A stretch of DNA of 62,404 nucleotides from DATCRE01 sp964235605 (GCA_964235605.1 CAXSCR010000021.1:1-62404), one strand, 5' to 3'. Shown: positions 45,570 to 54,054, counted from the stretch's first letter. Numbers and translations: made by a program. The notes: a model not told the origin generated them from the sequence alone.

Positions 45570-45699
45570 ATAAGTGTTGTCATCACACGCACAAAAAATA
45601 GATTGAATGGAGGTGGTAAGCCTGGCGTAAAAAATACGGATATTCTCGTAGCTTAAGGTTCTTTGAAATACGCTGATCAGATTTTTCATTTTTTATCGG

Positions 45700-45810
45700 T
45701 TTATATTTTCCCTCCAAAATTTTGGAGCGGATCAGGAATTAGCACCTTTTCCCAAATAGGAGAGGTTGCTAGCGCTTCTTCGAGCCTGTCTCTCAGCGCT
45801 TCTTTATAAA
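45700..45810 (-). promoter_or_regulatory. SAM-I (S-box) riboswitch
   Basis: On the minus strand the 111-nt element has all main SAM-I parts. P1 is TTTATA (45810-45805) with TATAAA (45705-45700), and P2 is made by two AGCGCT copies. The GAGAGACAGGCTC-GAAGAAGCGC stretch corresponds to the family GGGACUGGCCC-AUGAAACC core. The conserved AGCAACC (45770-45764) follows, then AAGGTGCTAATTCC (45748-45735). P4 is the perfect CTCCAAAA/TTTTGGAG hairpin (45727-45712). S-adenosylmethionine binding should reduce expression of metY-metX-hom. The off-switch is not obvious: the best downstream candidate is a weak TACG/CGTA hairpin followed by six T near 45635. Confidence 0.9.
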
Positions 45811-45848
45811 TCAATTAAGCGGAACGTGCTTATTCGACTTTGATTTCA

Positions 45849-45879
45849 CAAACGTAGGGTTTGAAGCGTTTGTTTCCAA
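45849..45879 (-). promoter_or_regulatory. Promoter of the metY-metX-hom operon
   Basis: Minus-strand TTG (45879-45877), 20-bp spacer, TACGTTTG (45856-45849). The predicted start near 45842 lies about 30 nt before the SAM-I riboswitch, giving a leader of some 415 nt in front of metY. Confidence 0.8.
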
Positions 45880-45944
45880 GCGGAGGCGTAAATTTTTTAT
45901 GACGGCGGGCTGACGTTTGTTAGCTATGATTACGCTGTGGATCG

Positions 45945-46982
45945 TTATTTGTCCTTGAATTTGTACCTAATACATGTCAAACAGTGCTTTGAATGTTCAT
46001 CTTTAACCTCAAGCTTGATAAGGTTATGCAGGCCTAAGAGTGATGCAATTGGCCCTTTAAGATCGTGCGAAACACGGTAGAAAAATGAATCAAGTTCCTC
46101 GTTTTTCTTTTCTATTATATCTGTTTTTTCTTTCTGCGCTTTTGCTTCTCGCTTTAGTGTTTCTATTTTAGAAATTGCTTCGTAGCTCTTAATGGTACTT
46201 AAAGTATGGGTGTTAATAATAACTTCTTTGATGGTAACATAACGCTCCAGATAGTCAAGCGCCTCAATAGAATTACCGACGACGGCACGTGCTACCTGAT
46301 GCAGATTATACAACGATTTATAGCGGATGAAATGAATGTTAAATTGTTCGGCAGTCTGGAGGGCTAACATTAAATGATTTTTAGCAGAGTCATATTTTTT
46401 TAATTCCAAATAGAGTAGGCCCAGTTTATATAGGCCATAGAAATCCCTGATTTATCGCCCCTCTCTAGCTGGAGTTGTAAGCTTTGATTTAAATCAACCA
46501 GGGCTTCGTCATATTTTTTTAATTTGAGATAAACTTTGCCGCGACCATATAGGGCGAATGTATATCCCCGTATATCTTTTGTTCGGATTTTAATTGCAAT
46601 ACTGTTTTCAATAATTGACATGGCAACATAATGCTGTCCTTTTTTGAGGCAAATCCAGAAAGTGGGTTATAAGCGTTTGACTCTAGGTTGCCGTCGTTAG
46701 CAAGCTTGCCCGCTTCTACGGATTTTAAATATGAATCAATGGCCTTTTCTTGGTCTCCGAAGAATTCATAAATCGTACCTATTGCTTTCAGTACCCGAGC
46801 TTCATTATAATGGTCGTTTAATTTTTTTTAGCTATAAAGACTGTCTAACAAATACTGCAAACCAAGATGGAAGTTGGATTATTGACACGTGCTTCGTAAG
46901 CTTTTTGCAGGAGATCTACGGACCTCTTTTCTTCAAGAATATAAGATTGTTGAATTGGCAAATGGGATTGGTTTGGCCTCAT
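45945..46982 (-). pseudogene. Decayed TPR-type sensor histidine kinase
   Basis: Pieces of one protein lie in order in different frames on the minus strand. ATG at 46982 starts MRPNQSHLPIQQ...EKRSVDLLQKAYEARVNNPTS, then the frame shifts near 46866. LQYLLDSLYS meets an in-frame TAA near 46828. NDHYNEARVLKAIGTIYEFFGDQEKAIDSY is a TPR. Another shift falls near 46670, then KGQHYVAMSIIENSIAIKIRTKDIRGYTFALYGRGKVYL. A further shift near 46405 precedes ELKKYDSAKNHLMLALQTAEQ and a coiled coil ending in the H-box FFYRVSHDLKGPIASLLGLHN. It stops soon after, with no ATPase domain. At least three frameshifts, one stop and a missing 3' part make it nonfunctional, unless sequence errors are numerous. Confidence 0.85.
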
Positions 46983-47118
46983 TTAGTGTATCGCAATGCG
47001 CTTTACAATTTCAATTCTGAAAACACGAGTAAAATGACGGGCACTGAAGACTGCTAATCTTCCACTACAATATCCCTTGTTAATCGCAGAAACTGCTTGC
47101 GCCTAACTACCTAACGAC

Positions 47119-47145
47119 AAAAAATCCCTGTTTTCTTTTAACAGG
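47119..47145 (-). terminator. Terminator of fabG
   Basis: A short stem CCTGTT / AACAGG (47127-47132 and 47140-47145) is followed on the minus strand by GATTTTTTG. It lies 35 bp past the fabG stop. Confidence 0.6.
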
Positions 47146-47179
47146 AAACATTAAAGATGAAACTTAAGGTAAGATTGGA

Positions 47180-47929
47180 TTAGGTAAGCATACCCCCATC
47201 TACTTGTAAAACCTGCCCAGTGATATAGGATGCCATGTCTGATCCTAGAAATACACAGGCATCTGCAATATCCTCGGGTTTACCACCTCTTTTCAAGGGT
47301 ATCCCATCACGCCAGCTTTGTACGGTTTTTTCATCCAGTTTCTCTGTCATTTCGGTTTCAATGAACCCCGGCGCCACAGCATTTGAACGAATACCACGTG
47401 AGCCTAGCTCCAACGCTACAGATTTTGTAAATCCAATAATGCCCGCTTTAGAAGCTGCATAATTGGCTTGGCCTGCGTTTCCTTTTAGACCAACAACAGA
47501 AGTCATATTAATTATAGAGCCACTCCTTTGTTTCATCATTTGCTTGGCTACAGCTTTTACCGTATTGAAGCAAGATTTCAAATTTACATTGATCACTTTA
47601 TCCCAGGCCTCTTCATTCATTCGTAGCAGCAGGTTATCCATGGTAATGCCTGCATTATTTACAAGAATATCAAGAGATCCGAAGTCTGCTATTACATCAT
47701 TTATAAGTTTATCGGCTTGTTTAAAGTCAGCGGCATCTGAGCGGTAACCTTTAGCTTTCACACCTTTGGCAGCTAGTTCTTTCTCAAGTGCCTCACCTTG
47801 TTCAACACTAGAGAGATAGGTAAAGGCAACATTAGCACCTTGCTCGGCATATTTAATAGCCACCGATTTTCCTATACCCTTAGATGCCCCGGTAACAAGA
47901 GCTGTTTTTCCCTGAAGTAATTTCATCAT
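47180..47929 (-). CDS. fabG: 3-oxoacyl-[acyl-carrier-protein] reductase
   Basis: FabG reduces beta-ketoacyl-ACP with NADPH in each round of fatty-acid elongation. The 249-residue short-chain dehydrogenase has the cofactor motif TGASKGIGKSVA (about 14-25), LVNNAGITMDNLL, the catalytic Ser in INMTSVVG and the YAASKAG Tyr-Lys pair. The C-terminal PGFIETEMT ... ITGQVLQVDGGM is as in bacterial FabG. Two adjacent ATG codons (MMKL) could start it. It is transcribed alone, divergent from the second lpd; other fab genes are not in the window. Confidence 0.93.
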   Translation of the reverse strand: MMKLLQGKTALVTGASKGIGKSVAIKYAEQGANVAFTYLSSVEQGEALEKELAAKGVKAKGYRSDAADFKQADKLINDVIADFGSLDILVNNAGITMDNLLLRMNEEAWDKVINVNLKSCFNTVKAVAKQMMKQRSGSIINMTSVVGLKGNAGQANYAASKAGIIGFTKSVALELGSRGIRSNAVAPGFIETEMTEKLDEKTVQSWRDGIPLKRGGKPEDIADACVFLGSDMASYITGQVLQVDGGMLT

Positions 47930-47969
47930 GTAATCCGTTCGTAAATGGTTAGCGCATAAAAAGCAACGT

Positions 47970-47977
47970 CAAAAATA
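47970..47977 (-). promoter_or_regulatory. -7 box upstream of fabG
   Basis: TATTTTTG on the minus strand (47977-47970) matches TAnnTTTG and lies 40 bp upstream of the fabG start. No TTG was found at the expected distance. Confidence 0.45.
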
Positions 47978-48057
47978 GCTAATTCTGATAAAAATCATTG
48001 TAATAACTAAAAAGAGGAATTTGTTTCTGACGGCCGGCGTTAAAATTTCGTAAACTT

Positions 48058-48087
48058 TTTGAAAGCGCGATCAGCAGTTTATCTTTG
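48058..48087 (+). promoter_or_regulatory. Promoter of second lpd gene
   Basis: TTTG (48058-48061), 18-bp spacer, TATCTTTG (48080-48087). Predicted start near 48094 gives a leader of about 17 nt before the ATG at 48111. Confidence 0.8.
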
Positions 48088-48110
48088 GCTGCGAAATTAA
48101 AACCAATACT

Positions 48111-49502
48111 ATGTCAAAATATGATCTTATAGTGATCGGGAGTGGCCCAGGCGGTTACGTTGCTGCTATCCGTGCTTCTCAGCTGGGTATGAAGGTGGGC
48201 GTTGTCGAAAAGGCGGAACTCGGTGGAATTTGTCTTAACTGGGGTTGTATCCCGACTAAAGCTTTACTTAAGAGTGCCAATGTATTTGAATATATACAAC
48301 ACGCTAAGGATTATGGTATTGAAGTAAAAGAAGCTAAAGCAGATTTTACTGCCATAATTAAACGAAGTCGTGATGTGGCTGTTAGTATGAGCAGGGGCGT
48401 TGAATTCCTTTTTAAAAAGAATAAGATTGACCAAATAGTTGGCTTTGGAAAACTTAAGAAAGGTGGCAAGGTTGAAGTTACCGGTGCCGATGGTAAAAAG
48501 ACTGACTTTGAAGCTAAGAATATCATTGTAGCAACGGGCGGTCGCTCACGTGAACTTCCAAATTTAAAAATTGATGGTAAGAAAATTATTGGCTACCGCG
48601 AAGCGATGGTTTTGGAACAGCAACCAAAGAAATTGTTGGTTGTTGGCTCAGGCGCTATAGGAGTTGAGTTTGCCTACTTCTATAAGTCTTTAGGAACTGA
48701 AGTTACGATCGTTGAGTTTTTGCCGCGCATTGTACCTGTAGAAGACGAAGAAGTCTCTAAAGCTTTGGAAAAGTCTTTTAAAAAATCAGGCATTGTTATC
48801 TATACCAACTCCGAAGTTACCAAAGTTGACACTTCAGGCAAGGGCTGTTTGGCAACCGTTAAAACTCCAGATGGGGAAATTAAACTTGAGGCTGATGTTG
48901 TTTTATCAGCTATAGGTGTTGCCACTAACCTTGAAGGTATTGGTTTAGAAGAAGTAGGTGTGAAGACTGATAAAGGACGAGTAATTGTTGATGATTTTTA
49001 TAAAACAAGTGTAGCTGGTGTTTATGCTATTGGCGACATAGTTAAAGGCCCTGCGCTTGCTCACGTAGCATCTGCTGAAGGTATAATTTGCGCAGAAAAA
49101 ATAGCCGGTCAAAACCCTGAACCACTTAACTACGGTAACATTCCAGGATGTACCTACTGCTCTCCTGAAATAGCTTCAGTAGGATATACTGAGGACGCAG
49201 CAAAGAAAGCCGGTTATGAAATTAAAGTTGGTAAGTTTCCATTCACAGCGTCAGGTAAAGCGAAAGCGGCCGGTGCATCTGATGGTTTTGTAAAAGTAAT
49301 TTTTGATGCGAAATATGGAGAGTGGCTAGGTGCTCATTTTATTGGTGCTAACGTTACTGAAATGATTGCTGAAGTTGTCGTAGCCAGAAAGCTTGAAACA
49401 ACAGGCCACGAAATAATTAAAACTGTTCATCCACATCCTACCATGAGCGAAGCCATTATGGAAGCAGCTGCGGCAGCTTATGGGGAGGTAATACATTTAT
49501 AA
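48111..49502 (+). CDS. lpd: Dihydrolipoyl dehydrogenase (E3), second copy
   Basis: The 463-residue paralogue has the FAD fold VIGSGPGGYVAAIRASQ, disulfide GGICLNWGCIPTK (Cys41 and Cys46), NAD fold VVGSGAIGVEFAYFYKSLG, YAIGDIVKGPALAHVASAEG, and the His-Glu pair in HPHPTMSEAIMEAA. The LNWGCIPTK version and VEFAYFY are like E3 proteins paired with pyruvate or branched-chain 2-oxoacid dehydrogenases, or with the glycine cleavage system. The copy at 11068 has LNVGCIPSK and sits with 2-oxoglutarate dehydrogenase. This gene is alone, with its own promoter and terminator, so it could serve several complexes. Confidence 0.95.
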   Translation: MSKYDLIVIGSGPGGYVAAIRASQLGMKVGVVEKAELGGICLNWGCIPTKALLKSANVFEYIQHAKDYGIEVKEAKADFTAIIKRSRDVAVSMSRGVEFLFKKNKIDQIVGFGKLKKGGKVEVTGADGKKTDFEAKNIIVATGGRSRELPNLKIDGKKIIGYREAMVLEQQPKKLLVVGSGAIGVEFAYFYKSLGTEVTIVEFLPRIVPVEDEEVSKALEKSFKKSGIVIYTNSEVTKVDTSGKGCLATVKTPDGEIKLEADVVLSAIGVATNLEGIGLEEVGVKTDKGRVIVDDFYKTSVAGVYAIGDIVKGPALAHVASAEGIICAEKIAGQNPEPLNYGNIPGCTYCSPEIASVGYTEDAAKKAGYEIKVGKFPFTASGKAKAAGASDGFVKVIFDAKYGEWLGAHFIGANVTEMIAEVVVARKLETTGHEIIKTVHPHPTMSEAIMEAAAAAYGEVIHL

Positions 49503-49507
49503 AATTC

Positions 49508-49559
49508 AGGAGTTAGAATTTATTTCAGTAGTCAATGCTCTTTAGTCATTCTAACTCCT
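49508..49559 (+). terminator. Inverted repeat after second lpd
   Basis: A 12-bp perfect stem AGGAGTTAGAAT / ATTCTAACTCCT with a 28-nt loop starts 5 bp after the stop codon and is followed by AATTTATATTT. The loop is long for an intrinsic terminator, but the position fits one. Confidence 0.55.
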
Positions 49560-49799
49560 AATTTATATTTCTATCTAGGTTAGATTATTCTGATCACTTT
49601 CAAAAGTTGAGAATAATAATTAATTGAAATATGGATAACTCCCTAGGTTAAACTTTGCGTTCTGACAAAGCTTTGATCGTTACCCACATTTCAACATCAA
49701 AATGATTACGATTATCTTTTATTTTAGACCTTTTAAGAAGTAACGTTTCTAATTTTTAATGCTTACCAAATATATTCTATTTAGCAACAGGACAACTTA

Positions 49800-50000
49800 T
49801 CTTAATTCAGCTCCAGAGGAGCAGCCTGCTTATAGTAACATTATTAATTTGAAATAGGCAGTAGGAGCCGCCTATGTACGTTTATGTTATGGAACGCATT
49901 TCATAAATTATATAGGTAATTTTCAGGAGGCCCCTATGGAGCCTATACTACGTTCTCAATATATTCTATAAACAGTAAGCTCCTACGGAGCTGGATAATC
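49800..50000. repeat. Cluster of GCTCC-nnn-GGAGC dispersed repeats
   Basis: GCTCC-AGA-GGAGC followed by AGCCTGCTTATAGTAAC (from 49810) and, in opposite orientation, TTCTATAAACAGTAAGCTCC-TAC-GGAGC (ending 49991) form an inverted pair. Two degenerate copies lie between them (GTAGGAGCCGCCTATG... at 49861 and GGAGGCCCCTATGGAGCC at 49926). The rest of the 578-bp gap after lpd shows no gene. I believe similar hairpin elements recur in Bacteroidota intergenic regions. Confidence 0.7.
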
Positions 50001-50027
50001 CCTGCTGCCCCATTACTTTTCCCTAAT

Positions 50028-50062
50028 AAAAAAAGCAGCTAGAATTTCTAACTGCTTTTTTT
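50028..50062 (-). terminator. Terminator of the DUF2723 gene
   Basis: AAAAAAAGCAG-c-TAGA / TCTA-a-CTGCTTTTTTT forms a stem with one mismatch and A/T flanks, so it works both ways. It lies 19 bp past the DUF2723 stop. Confidence 0.8.
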
Positions 50063-50080
50063 ATGTTAATTTTTATTTCT

Positions 50081-53044
50081 TTAATCAGCTCCACCATCCA
50101 TTTGCAGTGCAGCGCCATATTTTTCATAGGCCTCTTCAAATTTCTTAGCGAGGTCGGCTTCACCATAGCGATACAGTACGCGTTGTAGTTCTCCTAATAT
50201 AACCACGTTAATTTGAAGGTCGCGACCGTATTCTCCTTTTTTAAGTAAGTAATCAGCTGTTTCATCAGCACGTTTCCCCATGAGATTTGCAATCTCTAAT
50301 GCCTTCTCTTTTTCACCAACTTCTAAAAGTATAGCAACAGTTTGCGCCGTTGTATAATCATATCGAACACCTTTATCAGGCATCTTTGTCAATGAAAATA
50401 ATATCGCTTCGCGTGCCTTTGCTGTATCTCCTTCTGAGATTAATGCTTCTGCTAAGGCATTAAAACTGCTGCGTTGATTCAATACAAAATTGCGATAGTC
50501 TTGTGTATAATAAATGTCAGGATCATCTAAGCCACGATACTGAAACTTCTCCGTCATGTTTTTAAACGTAGTCTTAGTGTCCACTAATTCCACTTGCGAA
50601 TTTTTATTAAACACGGGCAGAATGCGATAGGCATTACCTTCTTGAACAGCGTAGGGAGAAAGATCAATATTGAACTGCGACATGGAAGTATTATTTACAT
50701 ACATTGGACGCTCCCAATTGTTTGTTGCAAGTACATCAAGCATAGCAAGATCTTTCTTTTCCAATCCACTTCTTCCTTTTCTAAGTTGCAGTCTCATCAT
50801 AGGCACAACCAAACTATCCATGCTTTTAGGTATTATTCCCATCGCTCTCACCTTGTCAACATCAACAGGAAGAATGATATCCTTTGTAGGAACAACATTG
50901 GCAGTTTCATAAACCCTTAAACCTTTATATTCTTTTTTAAGCAAGCCTAAGAATTGATGCAAGTCCATGTTTTTGATTTTCATATCCTGATAAGGGAGAT
51001 AATCATTTGGACCGCCTTGTTTATAATTGTCAAGCGTGAGGGTATAGGGGAAGGCACCTGATTCATACACCTTATTCATGGTTTGCTTAATGTACCAATC
51101 GGTGTTGTAATAACTTAACACAACTACACGCAAGTCCGTACGCACACCTTCAACCTCCTGGGCGTACCAAAGAGGGAAGGTATCATTATCACCCCCTGTA
51201 AATAAAATACCGTTGGGCGCGCATGACTGTAAGTAGTTTATTGCTGAGTCAACTGAGAAATAACGTTTCGCACGGTTATGATCATCCCAACCGTCTTTCG
51301 CCATTAAAGCTGGCGCTGCTAAGCAGATCAATGTTGCAATAACACCTGCTACTTTTAAATTTTTGGTTACTCTTGTTAATATATCGGCTATCGCGATGAC
51401 GGCGAAGCCTATCCAGAAACAGAAAGCATAATATGAGCCGGCATAAATATAGTCTCGCTCTCGGGGTTCTGTAGGTGGTGAGTTGAGGTATACTACAAGC
51501 GCGACACCCGTGAGAACAAAAAGCAAACCAACAACAACAAAGTTGCGAGAGTTATTTACAATCTGATAAAACATGCCGATAAGTCCCAGGATAAAAGGGA
51601 TCATATAGAAATTGTTTCTCCCCTTATTTTCTGCCAGGGTACTCGGTATTTTTTCAAACCACTTACTCGGGCTCATCCAATCTGCATTTTGTATATCACT
51701 TTCTCTTCCTGCAAAATTGAAGAAGAAATAACGCACATACATCCAGCCAATTTGATGGGAGAACATGTAGCGGAAGTTATCAATCTTAGTAGGTTTCTCG
51801 CCTTCTTGTAATCCCAATATACTCCGATAGATTTGTTGATGGTCAGGATCTGTACTGTAGACACGTGGCAAGAACGTCATGTCCTTGTCATCATATTTTT
51901 GCGTTACTTTTCTATCCTTAATCTCATACTTGTCTTTTCCTTTTGCATACACAGGCGCACCTTCATCGTATCCTTGAAGTTGGGCTGTAAAGAGTTGACC
52001 ATATAAAAGCGGACGGCTACCGTACTGCTCACGTTTCAAATAGCTAACAAAACTCATTACATCAGATGGATCATTTTCATTAATCGGCGGTGCGAAGTTT
52101 GAACGTATAACTACAATGGAGTAAGAAGAATATCCGATTAGAATAAAAGCTGTAGCCAACAAGAATGTGTTGATTAAAACGATTTGTTTCTTTTGCGTAT
52201 GCCAGATACCCCAAACTAGTGCCGCTAGTAATAACAAAATGAAGACGGTAGCGCCTGAGCCGAAAGGTAGGCCAAGTGAATTCACGAAAAATACTTCAAA
52301 GTTTGCAGCGATTGATGGTAATCCAGGAACAATGAAATCATTGATGAATAGTATAATGAAAAGACTAACACCCATGGCAACAATGACACCCCATACAGTT
52401 GGAGTATATTTTTTGAAATAATAGATAAGCGACAAAGCAGGTATTGTTACTAAGTTAAGCATGTGGACTCCTATTGATAGTCCCATCATATAGAAAATTA
52501 AAAGTAGCCAGCGATTAGCTTGCGCGTCATCTTCAATTAACTCCCACTTGAGCATAGCCCAAACTACAAATGCTGTAAAGAATGAGGACATGCCGTATAC
52601 TTCACCCTCCACGGCCGAGAACCAAGCTGAGTCAGAAAAAGTACAAGCCAAGGCACCAACTAGTCCTGCGCCCATTAAAACCCAAATTTTATCGTTGGTA
52701 AATTCTTCAGGCGTTGTGATCTTCATTAGCTTTCGCCCAAACAAAGTAATAGACCAAAACAAGAAGAGGATGGTAAACGCACTGGCTAATACACTGCTAA
52801 AGTTAATCCAGTAAGCCACCTTGTGAACATCCCCAAAGGACAAAAAAGAAAATAACCTGCCTATTAATAGGAAGAATGGCGCTCCTGGCGGATGAGGAAC
52901 TTCAAGCTTATACGATACGGAAATAAATTCACCACAGTCCCAATAGCTGGCTGTTGGTTCCATGGTTAGCCAGTAAGTTGCTAGGGCAATAGCAAATACG
53001 AACCATCCAAATATGTTGTTAAACTTCTGAAAGTTTGCGTTCAT
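50081..53044 (-). CDS. DUF2723 family polytopic membrane protein (protein O-mannosyltransferase-like)
   Basis: The 987-residue protein belongs to the DUF2723 group, related to GT-C glycosyltransferases that use polyprenyl-phosphate sugars. The first periplasmic loop has TASYWDCGEFISVSYKLEVPHPPGAPFFLLIGRLFS with the acidic pair typical of the fold. About a dozen transmembrane helices fill residues 10-600, including a NSPPTEPRERDYIYAGSYYAFCFWIGFA segment. A soluble C-terminal part (about 610-987) holds ILFTGGDNDTFPLWYAQEVEGVRTD and a helical region near 850-985. It may glycosylate exported proteins, as described for Bacteroidota O-glycosylation, but the reaction is inferred. It is transcribed alone. 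Confidence 0.85.
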   Translation of the reverse strand: MNANFQKFNNIFGWFVFAIALATYWLTMEPTASYWDCGEFISVSYKLEVPHPPGAPFFLLIGRLFSFLSFGDVHKVAYWINFSSVLASAFTILFLFWSITLFGRKLMKITTPEEFTNDKIWVLMGAGLVGALACTFSDSAWFSAVEGEVYGMSSFFTAFVVWAMLKWELIEDDAQANRWLLLIFYMMGLSIGVHMLNLVTIPALSLIYYFKKYTPTVWGVIVAMGVSLFIILFINDFIVPGLPSIAANFEVFFVNSLGLPFGSGATVFILLLLAALVWGIWHTQKKQIVLINTFLLATAFILIGYSSYSIVVIRSNFAPPINENDPSDVMSFVSYLKREQYGSRPLLYGQLFTAQLQGYDEGAPVYAKGKDKYEIKDRKVTQKYDDKDMTFLPRVYSTDPDHQQIYRSILGLQEGEKPTKIDNFRYMFSHQIGWMYVRYFFFNFAGRESDIQNADWMSPSKWFEKIPSTLAENKGRNNFYMIPFILGLIGMFYQIVNNSRNFVVVGLLFVLTGVALVVYLNSPPTEPRERDYIYAGSYYAFCFWIGFAVIAIADILTRVTKNLKVAGVIATLICLAAPALMAKDGWDDHNRAKRYFSVDSAINYLQSCAPNGILFTGGDNDTFPLWYAQEVEGVRTDLRVVVLSYYNTDWYIKQTMNKVYESGAFPYTLTLDNYKQGGPNDYLPYQDMKIKNMDLHQFLGLLKKEYKGLRVYETANVVPTKDIILPVDVDKVRAMGIIPKSMDSLVVPMMRLQLRKGRSGLEKKDLAMLDVLATNNWERPMYVNNTSMSQFNIDLSPYAVQEGNAYRILPVFNKNSQVELVDTKTTFKNMTEKFQYRGLDDPDIYYTQDYRNFVLNQRSSFNALAEALISEGDTAKAREAILFSLTKMPDKGVRYDYTTAQTVAILLEVGEKEKALEIANLMGKRADETADYLLKKGEYGRDLQINVVILGELQRVLYRYGEADLAKKFEEAYEKYGAALQMDGGAD

Positions 53045-53279
53045 GTTATAATGTTTCTAAAAAACTCGGGGCGAAAATAAGTAAATAAGTCCATAGTGCA
53101 CAGTACAGACACGGTATCGCAGAAGGAAGGTTTCAGGTAAGCGCTATGATGTTACGTATCATTTCGTACGAGTATTTGGTTTAACAAAATGCAGTTAGCG
53201 AGAAACTTTATGTGACCATATGGAGTATAATGAACATACCAGTATAAATTGTATTTAAAAAATAATTTTTTAAACTCTA

Positions 53280-53310
53280 TTGACTGAGTAGATAATTGAT
53301 TTTATATTTG
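53280..53310 (+). promoter_or_regulatory. Promoter of the polycysteine leader/53.5-kb gene
   Basis: TTG (53280-53282), 20-bp spacer, TATATTTG (53303-53310): a full consensus match. Transcription should start near 53317, about 40 nt before the leader ORF and 175 nt before the next gene. Confidence 0.85.
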
Positions 53311-53357
53311 CAATGAATTTATACTACAGGGCTTACCCGTTATAAATATTAGGTTTG

Positions 53358-53423
53358 ATGACTACGCTAAAAACACTTTCTATCTACATCTCCCTACAGC
53401 TTCTTCGCTGTTGTTGTTGCTAA
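53358..53423 (+). CDS. Polycysteine leader peptide
   Basis: A 21-codon frame begins MTTLKTLSIYISL and ends LQLLRCCCC followed by TAA. Four consecutive Cys codons (TGT TGT TGT TGC, 53409-53420) precede the stop, as in a classical amino-acid attenuator leader. It is about 40 nt into the transcript from a consensus promoter and 67 nt before the next gene. The Cys codons form the 5' arm of a 12-bp stem with 53448-53459. I infer that it senses cysteinyl-tRNA or cysteine supply. Chance occurrence of a promoter, ATG, Cys run, stop and pairing stem in this order seems unlikely, but nothing here proves it is translated. Confidence 0.75.
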   Translation: MTTLKTLSIYISLQLLRCCCC

Positions 53424-53472
53424 TAACTTTTTGCTGCCATCAGGCAAGCGACAATAATATTCTTTTCTTATC
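53409..53472 (+). promoter_or_regulatory. Predicted attenuator stem formed by the Cys codons
   Basis: TGTTGTTGTTGC (53409-53420, exactly the four Cys codons) pairs over 12 consecutive positions with GCGACAATAATA (53448-53459), counting three G-U pairs. A small TGCC-ATCA-GGCA hairpin (53435-53446) lies inside. A pyrimidine-rich TTCTTTTCTTATC follows at once. A ribosome stalled on the Cys codons would stop the stem from forming, so low cysteine would favour read-through. The stem is A-U/G-U rich, so its stability needs calculation. Confidence 0.6.
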
Positions 53473-53490
53473 ACTTTAAATTAATCCATC

Positions 53491-54048
53491 ATGTTATCAA
53501 CTGTAGAAAATATCCCTAATGGGAATAGTAATATTTATAATTTTTTAAATTCTTCAACTATACAAGAGGCCAACACAAACCAACTCGATAAGGTTTGGAA
53601 TACATTTAAACCACTTAATATTCGAAATGAAGATGCGGTGGTAGCGATAGTTCAATGGCTAGGGCAGTCAAAGTTTCTTAGTAAGATAGACTACAAACTG
53701 ATACCTGCTGTCCTGTATCAAGAGCACGCTTTTAGTGGTCAGCATAATGTGGTGTTAACTTTTGCTTTGGCTGATAAATACGCTTCTCATTTCATTTTGC
53801 TAAGGGGCCTTTTTGAGTTTGGAAAGAAACACGGCATTACCATTTCATCAGATCGTGCAACGAAGACTTTCAGCATCGAGGTTTTATCCAATCAAAGTAC
53901 AGCGATTCTAAATTATTTTGAAACTATATTCAATTGGCTTGCAAAAGAAGTGCACTTTAAAGCGAGCTTAAAAGAAATTATAAAATTTGAAGACCGAGTA
54001 AGGGCCGAACGTACCTTGGTATATCGGCACCTTAAGCTGGCGATTTAA
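53491..54048 (+). CDS. Cysteine-free protein of unknown function
   Basis: I do not recognise a family. The 185-residue product has no signal peptide or membrane segment and looks like a mixed alpha/beta cytosolic protein. Notable parts are NEDAVVAIVQWLGQSKFLSKIDYKLIP, KYASHFILLRGLFEFGKKHGITISSD and a C-terminal helix KEIIKFEDRVRAERTLVYRH. The translation contains no cysteine. It is the only gene between its polycysteine leader and a strong terminator, so it is very likely the target of that leader. A role under sulfur or cysteine limitation is inferred from this position alone. Confidence 0.8.
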   Translation: MLSTVENIPNGNSNIYNFLNSSTIQEANTNQLDKVWNTFKPLNIRNEDAVVAIVQWLGQSKFLSKIDYKLIPAVLYQEHAFSGQHNVVLTFALADKYASHFILLRGLFEFGKKHGITISSDRATKTFSIEVLSNQSTAILNYFETIFNWLAKEVHFKASLKEIIKFEDRVRAERTLVYRHLKLAI

Positions 54049-54054
54049 ACATTT

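Noticed and set aside
46731..47057. 108-codon plus-strand frame near 46.9 kb
   Set aside because: The opposite strand carries recognisable TPR fragments of the decayed kinase in order, so this frame is a shadow.
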